DNA of 64,000 nucleotides from Halomonas eurihalina (GTDB lineage Bacteria > Pseudomonadota > Gammaproteobacteria > Pseudomonadales > Halomonadaceae): assembly GCF_008274785.1 (NCBI RefSeq), contig NZ_VTPU01000004.1, forward strand, positions 1 to 64,000, read 5' to 3'. The position numbers and the translations under genes were made by a program. Shown in pieces: positions 25,372 to 34,063 of this stretch (positions are counted from its first letter, which is position 1; each line of letters begins with the position of its first letter). The notes under the pieces were generated by a model. That model saw only the letters and a program-made list of their open reading frames with translations, was not told where the DNA came from and did not search any database.

Positions 25372-25493
25372 TAGCGCCCAGGGAAGGGTTCACAGCGCCC
25401 TCGCGAAGGTTTGTCGCCGGAAAAGCCCGCCTCTACCCATTGAGCTTTGAAGGAAATTCTCAGTACGGCTTGAAATACCCATTGCATGACCAT

Positions 25494-25517
25494 GAAGGCC
25501 ACCTCCGGGTGGCCTTC
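25494..25517. terminator. bidirectional hairpin between convergent genes
   Basis: GAAGGCCACC pairs perfectly with GGTGGCCTTC around TCCG, seven bases from the stop of the glutamine amidotransferase gene. There is no T run, so termination strength is uncertain. Confidence 0.5.
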
Positions 25518-25523
25518 GTGCGT

Positions 25524-26192
25524 TCAGGGCCGGCGGGCGGCGTCGATCAGGGCCCGGATCAGGCGTTGCTGGGGGCGATTGAAGATCAGCCACTCGGGAT
25601 GCCACTGCACGCCGATCAGGAAGTCGTGATGACGGGATTCGATGCCTTGGACCAGGCCGTCACGGTCCCGGGCGACGATATCGATACCTTCGCCGGCCCG
25701 TTGCACAGCCTGGTGATGCAGACTGTTGATGCGGCACCAGGTGACCCTGAGGATCCGGTTGAGCTGGCTGGCGCCGACGATGTCCACGGTCTTGCGGGGC
25801 AGCACGGTGCGCCGGGGCTTCAGGCCCTCGTGGCTGGTGTAGATGTCGGGATCCAGGGTGCCGCCCAGGTGCACGTTGATCAGCTGGGCGCCGCGGCAGA
25901 TGCCGAGCACCGGGATGCCGCTGGGTATGAAGCGTTCGAGCAGTTGAAGCTCGAGCTCGTCGCGTTCGGGGTCGACGCGCACATCGAGGTGCATTTCGGC
26001 GCCGTAGAGGTGAGCCTGGATATCGTCGCCACCACCGATGATCAACCCGTCGAGGTGCGCCGGCACGGGCCGCGTGGGCGAGAGCCGCAGCGGCTGGCCG
26101 CCGTGACGCCAGACGGCGAACCAGTCGAACCACCAGGCAATGCGGCTCTTGCGGTCCGAAGTGGTGATGCCGATCAACGGGCGACTGGCCAT
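25524..26192 (-). CDS. class I glutamine amidotransferase partner of amidoligase
   Basis: A 222-residue class I GATase, close to the PuuD/peptidase C26 group. The catalytic triad is visible: Cys99 in LGICRGAQLIN and His198/Glu200 in GVQWHPEW. The ATG overlaps the TGA of the amidoligase gene (ATGA), so the pair is coupled. In the family this GATase is thought to supply ammonia to, or act on the products of, the amidoligase, forming or removing amide bonds on peptides. Its substrate is unknown and PuuD-like gamma-glutamyl-GABA hydrolysis cannot be excluded. Confidence 0.82.
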   Translation of the reverse strand: MASRPLIGITTSDRKSRIAWWFDWFAVWRHGGQPLRLSPTRPVPAHLDGLIIGGGDDIQAHLYGAEMHLDVRVDPERDELELQLLERFIPSGIPVLGICRGAQLINVHLGGTLDPDIYTSHEGLKPRRTVLPRKTVDIVGASQLNRILRVTWCRINSLHHQAVQRAGEGIDIVARDRDGLVQGIESRHHDFLIGVQWHPEWLIFNRPQQRLIRALIDAARRP

Positions 26193-27184
26193 CAGCGCGC
26201 CAGCCTCCGACGCAGGGCATACCAGCAGCGGCGCGGCCAGGCGGGACGGTGGCGCGCGAGATACTCGGCGCTGCGTTCGGCCAGGGTGTCCGGCGAGGCG
26301 GCCAGCTTCTCGACCTCCAGCCAGCGGTTCCACTCCAGGCTGGAGCCCCAGTCAGCCTCGGAGAGTTGGGCGTTGGGCAAACGGTAGTGGTAGGTCGGGC
26401 GTGGCTGGACCAGTTGGTCGCTCAACAGTTCGTGGGGATGCTCCGGGTCGAGATAGGCGAATAGCGGCAGCAGGTCGAGTTCGCGATTGCGAGTCGGGTT
26501 GTGCTCGAGGTAATCGTCGATCAACGTTCGCAAGTCCGGCCGGTAGTCCGGGTCCAGCACCTTGAGCGCGTAGGCTCGCGAGAAGGGATTGGCGTGGGGC
26601 AGGACTTCCCGGGTGATGTCGACATGGATCTGCTCGCGCAGCCAGCGTGCCGTCAACAGATAGGCGCGCAGGCAGGCCAGGATATCGTCGATCTCGAGAC
26701 TGGGGGCTTCGGGGTTGAGATGCAGGCCGAAGCCGTAGAGCAGGCTGGCGTCGGTGCCCTTGGCACCATGTCGACGCAGGGCATCGAAGAGGGCGTCGAG
26801 CTCGTCGAGCTCATTCCAGGGAACCGGTGGGCAGACGATCTCGGTGGGCACCAGCCCGGTGACCACATCGCCGATCAGTTCGCGAGTGCGGGCATGGAAG
26901 TCCTGGCGCATGCGCTCCCATTCACTGTCGCGGTAGGCCTCGGCGTCGAGACGCTCGTGGTCAGGGTGGGCATACTGGGTGTCCAGTTCGATGCCGAAAT
27001 CGCCCCATCGGGCATTTTTGAGCTTGAGTCGATGCGCGCTGATCACATCGAGTTCGCCGCCGAACAGCGATTGGACCAGCTTGGCCGTTTCCCTCGGCGG
27101 CAGGCCGGCGAACTCGATCTCGACGCCGACCCGTCGAGCCTGGCCGTTGACGTTATCAAGGATGGGTGGCGGTTGCGGCGTCAT
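26192..27184 (-). CDS. amidoligase family protein
   Basis: A 330-residue protein of the amidoligase_2 type, a glutamine-synthetase-like fold predicted to make amide or isopeptide bonds. Supporting patterns are the N-terminal RRVGVEIEFAGL (17-28, metal-ligating Glu residues), a central IELDTQYAHP, TEIVCPPVPWNELDEL and the GFGLHLNPEAP motif with a metal His. Bioinformatic work on this superfamily noted recurrent linkage to class I GATases, as here. No biochemical function is established to my knowledge. It is divergent from the MscS-type channel gene. Confidence 0.8.
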   Translation of the reverse strand: MTPQPPPILDNVNGQARRVGVEIEFAGLPPRETAKLVQSLFGGELDVISAHRLKLKNARWGDFGIELDTQYAHPDHERLDAEAYRDSEWERMRQDFHARTRELIGDVVTGLVPTEIVCPPVPWNELDELDALFDALRRHGAKGTDASLLYGFGLHLNPEAPSLEIDDILACLRAYLLTARWLREQIHVDITREVLPHANPFSRAYALKVLDPDYRPDLRTLIDDYLEHNPTRNRELDLLPLFAYLDPEHPHELLSDQLVQPRPTYHYRLPNAQLSEADWGSSLEWNRWLEVEKLAASPDTLAERSAEYLARHRPAWPRRCWYALRRRLAR

Positions 27185-27256
27185 GACGGCATCCTGTTGT
27201 CAGATTTCGGCAGCCTAACACACTGTCTGGTCATCTTTATGTCAGGATATGTCGTT

Positions 27257-29596
27257 ATGCCACGACGCTCTGGATGGAGACCCGATTTGCTCATCGCGCA
27301 CCGTTACTCGTTGGCCCTGCGTGGCCTGTTGGCGCTGTTGTTGTTGGCGCTGCCGCTGCTCGTGGCGGCGCAGCCCTCGCCGCTGTCGGGGCTGGCCAAT
27401 GCCAAGCAGTCGGAGGGCCATGATCCCCAGCAGCTCCAGGCGTCGTTGGACGAGGTTATTGCCACCCTGCAGGACGATGCCAAGCGACAGGAGCTGCTGG
27501 AGAGCCTGGAGGCGTTGCGTCAGGCTAATCAACCGGCGGCCGAGGATGAGAGGATCACATCGCCGCAGGGCCTGTTGGGCGCGCTGGCCGATACCTTCAA
27601 TCAACTGGGTGAACAGGCCGATGCGGGGCGCTCGCCCCTGGACGGCTGGCGACTCCAGTTGAGCGAGGGCTGGCAGGATCTGAGCGAGCTGGTGGTGCGC
27701 ACCGGCAATGCCGAGATCGTACGCTTCATCATCGAGCTGACCGTGCTGGTGGCGATCTGGGTCGGCCTGCTGGTGATCTTCATCGCCCTGGGCCGCATGC
27801 TGGCCAGGCGCCGCGGCTGGCCACTGGATCTGCCGCGCGAACCCCGGGCGCACCTGTTGGCCATCCATTTCCTGCGGCGCATGCTGCCTTGGGCATTGGC
27901 CTTTGCGTTGACCATGGGGATCGCACAACTGGTGTCGGGCAGTGCCGGGCGTACGGGGGCGCTGGTCATCGCCTATGTCGCGCTGTGCGGGCGGACCCTG
28001 TCGGTGGTGGTGGAGACGGTCATCTCAGTGTTCACGCGCGGGCATCGCTTCGTCGCCGTGCGCATCTTGCAGAACCATGGCCTGCGGCCGCTGTTCATGA
28101 TCGGCGCCTTGATCGCTCTGGGCGATGCCCTCAATTCGGCGCGGCTCACCGATTTGATCGGCCTCGATCTGGCCAGCCTGTGCTCGGTGCTGGCCAACAC
28201 CCTGGCGGCCGTGCTGAGTGGACGCTTCATCCTGAATTTCAAGCGGCCCATCAAGCACTTGATTCGCAATCGGCCCTATTCCCACCGGCGCGACCAGGGC
28301 AGTTCCTCGGAAGTGATCCGAGTGGTGGGTGGCCTCTGGCATGTACCGGCGCTGCTGCTGGTGGGCGGTTCGCTGCTGGCGATCTTCGTCACCGGGGGCG
28401 ATGTCGGCACGGCGCTGGCGCGCTCGATCATTTCTGCCGCCTTGCTGGTGTTGACGCTGGTCGTGGCGGGCTTGTTGCGCCGACACGCCGAGAAACGCTC
28501 GAAACGTCGCCGCCAGAGCGATTACCGACGCCGGCTGGAACGCTTCGGCTATGCACTGGGGCATGCCTTGGCCTGGTTCGCTTTTGCCGAGCTGTCGCTG
28601 CAAGTGTGGGGGGCATCCCTGATCGGCATCGGCAGCCAGGGAGTGGCCAGCGTACGCATCGGCCAGGCGCTGTTGGGCATTGGCTTCACTATCCTGCTGG
28701 CCTGGCTGGCGTGGATCTTCGCCGATACGGCTATCCAGCGCGCCCTGGTGTCGTCGGCGCGCTCTCGTGGCCGCCGGGTCAATCAGGCGCGCGTCCAGAC
28801 CATCACGCCAATGATCCGCAACGTCATCTTCGCCACCATCGTGATCATCGCCGCCATCGTCGGGCTTGCCAACCTGGGTGTCAACGTCACGCCGCTGCTG
28901 GCGGGTGCCGGTGTCATCGGCCTGGCTATCGGCTTCGGTGCCCAGACACTGGTGCAGGATTTGATCACCGGTATCTTCATCCTCATCGAGGATTCCCTGG
29001 CGGTAGACGACTTCGTAAAGATCAACGGCCACATGGGCACTGTCGAGGGTCTGACCCTGCGTACTGTGAGGCTGCGTGACCTGGATGGCATCGTGCACAT
29101 CATCACCTTCAGCCGAATCGACTCGATCCATAACATGTCGCGCCAGTTCGGCATCGCGCTGATGAAGATCCGCATTCCCTACGACATGAAGATCGACGAT
29201 GCCATTACGTTGATGCACGAAACCGCCCGGGCGCTGCGACAGGATCCGATGATGCGCCACCACATCTGGTCGCCGCTGGAAATGCAGGGCATCCATGCCT
29301 TCGAGGATGGCTGTCCGATCCTGCGCATGCGCTTTCGCACCGCGCCCGAGATGCAGTGGGATGTGGCTCGGGCCTTTAACCTGCTGCTCAAGCAGCGCAT
29401 GGAGGAGCAGGAGGTTAGTCTCGGCGTGCCGCGTCTCAGCGTCAGCATGGAAGGGCGCGGTGACGGTCGGCTCGACGGCAGTAGCGAGCGGGGCGACGAG
29501 CGCGACGCGGCAGGCCGCGATCCCGGGGAGGCGGGTGTCGCCGACCCGGCCGGCGAGACCAATGCCCGAGGGGCCTCTCCGGATCCTGGCAGCTGA
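27257..29596 (+). CDS. large MscS-family mechanosensitive channel (YbiO-like)
   Basis: An inner-membrane channel opened by turgor, protecting against osmotic downshock. The 779 residues comprise a signal-like helix (19-38), a periplasmic helical region, about ten hydrophobic segments and the MscS core near residues 535-600 (GAGVIGLAIGFGAQTLVQDLI pore helix, then IEDSLAVDDFVKINGHMGTVEG beta domain). The last 50 residues are a charged disordered tail. It resembles E. coli YbiO in build. ATG 27257 is preferred (AGGA upstream); ATG 27239 is an in-frame alternative. It fits a halophile. Confidence 0.88.
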   Translation: MPRRSGWRPDLLIAHRYSLALRGLLALLLLALPLLVAAQPSPLSGLANAKQSEGHDPQQLQASLDEVIATLQDDAKRQELLESLEALRQANQPAAEDERITSPQGLLGALADTFNQLGEQADAGRSPLDGWRLQLSEGWQDLSELVVRTGNAEIVRFIIELTVLVAIWVGLLVIFIALGRMLARRRGWPLDLPREPRAHLLAIHFLRRMLPWALAFALTMGIAQLVSGSAGRTGALVIAYVALCGRTLSVVVETVISVFTRGHRFVAVRILQNHGLRPLFMIGALIALGDALNSARLTDLIGLDLASLCSVLANTLAAVLSGRFILNFKRPIKHLIRNRPYSHRRDQGSSSEVIRVVGGLWHVPALLLVGGSLLAIFVTGGDVGTALARSIISAALLVLTLVVAGLLRRHAEKRSKRRRQSDYRRRLERFGYALGHALAWFAFAELSLQVWGASLIGIGSQGVASVRIGQALLGIGFTILLAWLAWIFADTAIQRALVSSARSRGRRVNQARVQTITPMIRNVIFATIVIIAAIVGLANLGVNVTPLLAGAGVIGLAIGFGAQTLVQDLITGIFILIEDSLAVDDFVKINGHMGTVEGLTLRTVRLRDLDGIVHIITFSRIDSIHNMSRQFGIALMKIRIPYDMKIDDAITLMHETARALRQDPMMRHHIWSPLEMQGIHAFEDGCPILRMRFRTAPEMQWDVARAFNLLLKQRMEEQEVSLGVPRLSVSMEGRGDGRLDGSSERGDERDAAGRDPGEAGVADPAGETNARGASPDPGS

Positions 29597-29742
29597 TAGC
29601 AGCCCTTTCCCGTTTCTTCCCGACTGCGCATGACCGAGCCTGGCTAGCTGCCGGGTTCGGTCGCTTTCCGGTTTGCCCTTCGTCGTGAATGTCCTTGCCG
29701 GTCAATGTGAATGTTTGGCGTTGGATACGACCATGGTGGCAG

Positions 29743-29760
29743 AGAGTAAACGTTTACTCT
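29743..29760. promoter_or_regulatory. LacI-type operator O1
   Basis: AGAGTAAACGTTTACTCT is a perfect 18-bp palindrome with the central CG typical of LacI/GalR family sites. It lies 87 bases before the thuA-like gene of a cluster that encodes its own LacI regulator. Confidence 0.72.
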
Positions 29761-29766
29761 TATGGC

Positions 29767-29778
29767 GTAAGCGTTTAC
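29767..29778. promoter_or_regulatory. LacI-type operator O2
   Basis: GTAAGCGTTTAC is a near-palindrome sharing the CGTTTACT half with O1. Its centre lies 21 bases from the centre of O1, two helical turns, so two dimers could sit side by side. Confidence 0.6.
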
Positions 29779-29846
29779 TTTTTGAGTGTCACTGACATCG
29801 GCGGTATCGACATCATTCATCAGGCCATGCCAGGAGGAGCCAACCC

Positions 29847-30626
29847 ATGACGATCAAGGTTACGGTCTGGGGCGAGAACGTCCACGAACAGACCAACGAG
29901 GTGGTAGCGCGCATTTATCCCGAGGGCATGCATGCCTGCATCTCCGCCGGGCTCAACGAGGACTCGCAGATCGAGGCCCGCGCCGTTACCCTGCAGGATC
30001 CCGAGCAGGGCCTGCCCGAGTCGCTGCTCGAGGACACCGACGTGCTGCTGTGGTGGGGGCATGCCGCTCATGGCGACGTTCGTGACGAGACCGTCGACCG
30101 GGTTCAGGCTCGGGTGCTGCAAGGCATGGGGCTGCTGGTGCTGCACTCCGCCCACTATTCCAGGATCTTCAAGCGCCTGATGGGCACCACCTGCTCACTG
30201 AAGTGGCGCGAGGCCGGCGAGCGTGAGCGGTTGTGGGTGGTCAACCCCGGCCATCCGATCGTCCAGGGCCTGGGCGACTACCTCGAGTTGGAGCACAGCG
30301 AGATGTACGGCGAGCCCTTTGCGGTGCCCAATCCCGACGAGGTCGTGTTCATCAGCGCCTTCGAAGGCGGTGAGGTGTTCCGCTCCGGACTCACCTACAA
30401 GCGCGGCAACGGCAAGATCTTCTACTTCGGTCCCGGTCACGAGACCTATCCGATCTACTACGACGAGCAGGTGCGCCGGGTCCTTAAGAACGGCGTGAAG
30501 TGGGCGTGCCCGGAAGGCTCGCGCTGGATCGACAGCTGCCCCAACGTGCCGCCCGACCAGGCGCCGAACCCGGTGGAAGTGAAGGGCGAAGGCCTGCACA
30601 AACCGGGTGAGGAGGGCTTCAAGTGA
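29847..30626 (+). CDS. ThuA-like trehalose utilisation protein
   Basis: A 259-residue ThuA family protein with a GATase-like flavodoxin fold: [12 protein letters not shown] (4-15), [44 protein letters not shown] and [21 protein letters not shown]. In rhizobia ThuA works with the dehydrogenase ThuB in disaccharide use via a 3-keto intermediate; the reaction of ThuA itself is not well defined. AGGAGG lies 8 bases before the ATG. Its TGA shares a base with the ATG of the oxidoreductase, and LacI-type operators lie upstream. Confidence 0.88.
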   Translation: MTIKVTVWGENVHEQTNEVVARIYPEGMHACISAGLNEDSQIEARAVTLQDPEQGLPESLLEDTDVLLWWGHAAHGDVRDETVDRVQARVLQGMGLLVLHSAHYSRIFKRLMGTTCSLKWREAGERERLWVVNPGHPIVQGLGDYLELEHSEMYGEPFAVPNPDEVVFISAFEGGEVFRSGLTYKRGNGKIFYFGPGHETYPIYYDEQVRRVLKNGVKWACPEGSRWIDSCPNVPPDQAPNPVEVKGEGLHKPGEEGFK

Positions 30627-31696
30627 TGCGTCTGGCGATCATCGGCGCCGGCGGCATGGCCGGCCAGCACGCCCAGCGGTTCCAGGAGATCGCGAATGTC
30701 GAGGTCGTGGCGGTCTGCGACCTGGATGGCGACAAGGCACACACCTTTGCCGCCGAGCACGGCATTTCCGCGGTCTACACCGATCTCGGGGCCATGCTGG
30801 CCCGCGACGACATCGATGCGGTGAGCAATGTCACCCCGGACGGGGTGCACAAGGCGACAACACTTGCCGCCATCGCCGCCGGCAAGCATGTTCTCTGCGA
30901 GAAGCCCCTGGCCACCAATGCCACCGATGCTGACGAAATGGCCGCGGCGGCCCGCGAAGCCGGGGTGATCAACATGGTCAACCTCAGCTATCGCGACGCC
31001 CCGGCGATCCAGCTTGCCCGCGAGCTGGTCGCCGAAGGCCGGCTGGGGAGGGTGATGCACGTTGATGCCAGCTATCGCCAGAGCTGGCTGGTGAGCGATG
31101 CCTGGGGGCGCTGGGATCAGGACAGCCAGTGGCTGTGGCGGCTCTCCGAAGCGCACGGCAGCAAGGGGGTATTGGGCGACGTGGGGGTGCACATCCTCGA
31201 CTTCGCCAGCTTCCCGGTGGGGGATATCGTCGGCGTAACCTGCCGCCTCAAGTGCTTCGACAAGGCCCCGGACAACCGCATCGGCGAGTACTCTCTCGAC
31301 GCCAACGACAGCGCCCTGATGCAGGTGGAGTTCGCCGGCGGCGCGCTGGGCACCGTTCAGGCCACCCGTTGGGCCACCGGCCATCACAACTCGCTGACGC
31401 TCTCGGTTCACGGCGATCGCGGCGCGCTGCGCGTCGATCTCGATGTGGCCCGCGACCAGGTGCAAGTGTGTCTCGGTGAGGACGTGCATCCCGCGCGTTG
31501 GATCTCGGTCGCGGCGCCGCCCACGCCGAGCATCTATCAGCGTTTTGTCGACAGCATCGAAAACGCCGTCAACGACCAGCCCGACTTTGCCCGTGGCGCG
31601 GCCCTGCAGCGTGTGCTGGATGCCTGTTTCGACTCCGATGCCCGGGGCGGTGTCCTGCGTCTGGAGGCGCAGGCCGTCCAGGAGCAGCCTGCCTGA
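30626..31696 (+). CDS. Gfo/Idh/MocA family oxidoreductase (ThuB-like)
   Basis: A 356-residue NAD(P) sugar dehydrogenase with the Rossmann motif GAGGMAG (7-13), CDLDGDKA at beta-2 and the family's EKP (92-94), with the likely catalytic Asp/His pair in GVLGDVGVHILDF. With ThuA it probably oxidises a sugar or disaccharide at C3. A GTG one codon upstream (30623) is a weaker start. No transporter of this unit is in the window. Confidence 0.88.
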   Translation: MRLAIIGAGGMAGQHAQRFQEIANVEVVAVCDLDGDKAHTFAAEHGISAVYTDLGAMLARDDIDAVSNVTPDGVHKATTLAAIAAGKHVLCEKPLATNATDADEMAAAAREAGVINMVNLSYRDAPAIQLARELVAEGRLGRVMHVDASYRQSWLVSDAWGRWDQDSQWLWRLSEAHGSKGVLGDVGVHILDFASFPVGDIVGVTCRLKCFDKAPDNRIGEYSLDANDSALMQVEFAGGALGTVQATRWATGHHNSLTLSVHGDRGALRVDLDVARDQVQVCLGEDVHPARWISVAAPPTPSIYQRFVDSIENAVNDQPDFARGAALQRVLDACFDSDARGGVLRLEAQAVQEQPA

Positions 31697-31844
31697 GTCA
31701 TATCGGCCCGCCGGATTTTCATCACGGGCCCGCCATGCCAGGGCGGTGAGGTGCTGTCGCAGCGCTTCGTCCGATCGGGCACAATCGGTGGCCGCAGAGA
31801 ATGGCGGTCGGCGCGAGGCCGGCCGCTCGGTGACGAGGCAGGCG

Positions 31845-32816
31845 ATGAGCAGACAACCGTCGAAGACGGCCAACATCCGGGAAATCGCACGGCGGGCGGG
31901 CGTCTCCATCGCCTCGGTCAGCCGCGCGCTCAATGGCAAACCTGGCATCAGCGAGGCGTTGCGCGAGCGCATCCTCACCATCAGCCGCGACGTCGAGTAC
32001 CGGCCCAGTGCCGCTGCCCGCCAGTTGATCAGCGGCAAGGCCGCGGTGGTGGGTATCTCGCTGGGGCGTCGCGACTTCGAACTGCGGCCCTATTATATCC
32101 TGCTCTACCAACACCTGACCGTGGCGCTGCACCGCCAGGGCATGGTACCGATCTTCTTCGCCCACGACCGCACGGCGACCCTGCCCGAACAGGCCGGCGC
32201 CGCCATCCTGCTCGGTGAGTTCGCCGACGACCCGCGTCCCGCATTGATGAGGTCTCACCGCGTGCCCTTCGTGCGCATAGGCCTGGCCGGGGAGGGTTTC
32301 TCGGTGGCGCCGGAGGATCGCCATGGCATCTACCTGGCTACCCGCCACCTGGTCGAGAAAGGGCGTCGGCACATCGCCTTCGTCGGCGACGAGTTGACGA
32401 GCCCTCACAGCCAGCATCGCCTGGGAGGCTATCGCCAGGCGCTCGACGAGGCTGGCTTCGAGGCCGAACTGATCGACATTCCGCCCAACCTGGATCCAGC
32501 CCTGACAGGTTACCGCTGGCTGAGCCGGCGCCTCGAGCGGGAGCCGCGCGCCTATGACGGCCTGGTCTGCGAGACCGACGAGCTTGCCCGGGGTTGCCTG
32601 ACGGCTCTGGAGGATCATGGCCTGAGCGTACCCGGCGAGGTGGCGGTCACCGGCTTCGATGACCTGCCGACCCTGGCCGAGGGCCTGACCACGGTGCGCC
32701 AGGACATCGCCGGCATCGCCGCCATGAGTGTCGAACTGCTGGGAGAGGCGCAGGCAAGCAAACCGCCGCGCCATGTCTCGATGCCGGTAGAGTTGGTGGT
32801 TCGCGAGACCAGCTGA
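31845..32816 (+). CDS. LacI family transcriptional regulator
   Basis: A 323-residue repressor. The helix-turn-helix is NIREIARRAGVSIASVSRALNG (10-31), the hinge region is RPSAAARQLISGK, and a periplasmic-binding-type effector domain follows (VVGISLG... VPFVRIGLAG... AFVGDELTSPHSQHRLGGY... DGLVCETDELARGCL... VAVTGFDDLP). It sits 148 bases downstream of the oxidoreductase and very likely binds the palindromes at 29743-29778. Confidence 0.92.
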   Translation: MSRQPSKTANIREIARRAGVSIASVSRALNGKPGISEALRERILTISRDVEYRPSAAARQLISGKAAVVGISLGRRDFELRPYYILLYQHLTVALHRQGMVPIFFAHDRTATLPEQAGAAILLGEFADDPRPALMRSHRVPFVRIGLAGEGFSVAPEDRHGIYLATRHLVEKGRRHIAFVGDELTSPHSQHRLGGYRQALDEAGFEAELIDIPPNLDPALTGYRWLSRRLEREPRAYDGLVCETDELARGCLTALEDHGLSVPGEVAVTGFDDLPTLAEGLTTVRQDIAGIAAMSVELLGEAQASKPPRHVSMPVELVVRETS

Positions 32817-32878
32817 ATGAGGCATAGTCGAGAGCATTGGCGGCCTTCGACCTATTCTGATGGCAGGAGGAAAACATC

Positions 32879-33244
32879 ATGCGATCGCTGATTCAGACAT
32901 TGTTGGCGCCGCTGACCTGGGTGTCCAGGAAGCTTGGTCCGGCACCGGAAGTGCATCGCGACGCCGAGACTCAGGCCGAAGTCGACCGGGCGTGCGAGGC
33001 CCTGGCGCTCTATCAGTTCTGGAGTTGTCCCTACTGCGTGCGGGTGCGTCGCGAGATCACCCGTCTTGCCCTGACCATCGAGATTCGTGACACCCGGCTC
33101 GACCCCGAGCATCGTCGGGCGCTGCTGGAAGGCGGCGGCAAGGCGCAGGTGCCCTGCCTGCATATCGAAGAAAGCGGCGAGACGCGCTGGCTGTACGAAT
33201 CAAGCGACATCATCGGCTACCTGCGCCGACGCTTCGGCGAATAG
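32879..33244 (+). CDS. glutaredoxin-like (GST N-terminal) protein
   Basis: A 121-residue thioredoxin-fold protein with an N-terminal hydrophobic helix, the CPYC redox motif in FWSCPYCVRVRREI (about 48-61), a cis-Pro in AQVPCLHI and SSDIIGYLRRRF at the end. It has the layout of YbjR/GrxX-like glutaredoxins with an N-terminal extension. AGGAGG precedes the ATG. It probably reduces disulfides with glutathione. Single gene. Confidence 0.85.
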   Translation: MRSLIQTLLAPLTWVSRKLGPAPEVHRDAETQAEVDRACEALALYQFWSCPYCVRVRREITRLALTIEIRDTRLDPEHRRALLEGGGKAQVPCLHIEESGETRWLYESSDIIGYLRRRFGE

Positions 33245-33365
33245 GGCTGGAAGCCTCGGTGAGCCTTGTGATTTTTACTACCGAGGGCCGATATGCCAGC
33301 AGAGGTAGCATGCTTGTTCAAATGCGAAGCGAGTGTGCTGTCTAATACCTGTCATGCGAATTGAT

Positions 33366-33383
33366 ACCTGATACGTTATAGGT
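33366..33383. promoter_or_regulatory. candidate higBA operator
   Basis: ACCT-gATAcgTTATa-GGT is an imperfect palindrome 12 bases before the higB start, next to a second ATACCTG about 17 bases upstream. Antitoxins of this family repress their own operon from such sites; assignment is by position only. Confidence 0.35.
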
Positions 33384-33395
33384 TACGATCAGAAG

Positions 33396-33674
33396 ATGAT
33401 CAGAAGCTTCAAGCACAAGGGCTTGGCCAAGTTCTTCAAGTCCGGTAGTACCGCAGGGATCCAGGCCGCTCACGCAAAGAAGCTTCGGCTCATCCTCGGT
33501 AGGCTAAATGCGGCATCAGGCATCGAAGATATGGACTTGCCGGGCCTACGTCTGCATGCGCTCTCAGGCAGTCGTACTGGAATATGGTCGGTAACGGTAA
33601 GTGGTAACTGGCGCGTGACGTTCCGGTTTGAAGATGGCGATGCCGAGGTAGTCAATTACGAAGATTATCATTGA
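33396..33674 (+). CDS. higB: HigB family toxin (RelE fold)
   Basis: A 92-residue ribosome-dependent mRNA interferase. The start [14 protein letters not shown], the middle [26 protein letters not shown] and the end [11 protein letters not shown] are standard for HigB-1. The toxin gene precedes the antitoxin gene by ten bases, the usual inverted order for hig loci. Base use is less G+C-rich than the backbone. Confidence 0.93.
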   Translation: MIRSFKHKGLAKFFKSGSTAGIQAAHAKKLRLILGRLNAASGIEDMDLPGLRLHALSGSRTGIWSVTVSGNWRVTFRFEDGDAEVVNYEDYH

Positions 33675-33684
33675 GGTGCTATCG

Positions 33685-33972
33685 ATGTTGATGCATAACC
33701 CCCCCCATCCGGGCGAAGTGATAAGGGAGCTATGCTTGGAGCCCCTTGGGCTGTCGGTAACTGCGGCTGCTGAAGCGCTCGGAGTCAGCCGCAAGACCCT
33801 GAGTGCAGTGCTGAATGGAAAAGCCGGCATTAGTCCGGAAATGGCAATCAGGCTCTCTATCGCGTTCGACACGTCGGCGGAGAGTTGGTTAACCCAGCAA
33901 TCTCAGTATGAGCTCTGGCATGCCGAACAGCACCGCAAAGACCTTAGAGTCAAAAAGCTGGTTGCGGCGTAG
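33685..33972 (+). CDS. higA: HigA family antitoxin
   Basis: A 95-residue XRE-type DNA-binding antitoxin. [12 protein letters not shown] leads into a helix-turn-helix ([28 protein letters not shown]) and the tail [15 protein letters not shown]. It neutralises HigB and represses the operon. ATG 33685 is chosen for GAGGTG 5 bases upstream; GTG 33676 is in frame. Confidence 0.93.
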   Translation: MLMHNPPHPGEVIRELCLEPLGLSVTAAAEALGVSRKTLSAVLNGKAGISPEMAIRLSIAFDTSAESWLTQQSQYELWHAEQHRKDLRVKKLVAA

Positions 33973-34063
33973 ACAAGACATGGCCAAGAGCAGTTCTGTG
34001 GAGCCTGCGCTTGCTGGATACTCACCTTGGCATGCGCGGCGTTAAATATACTGAGGGCTGGGT

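Noticed and set aside
26501..27256. Long in-frame upstream extension of the MscS-type channel
   Set aside because: It lies antisense to the amidoligase gene and shows no family similarity; the signal-like helix begins after 27257.
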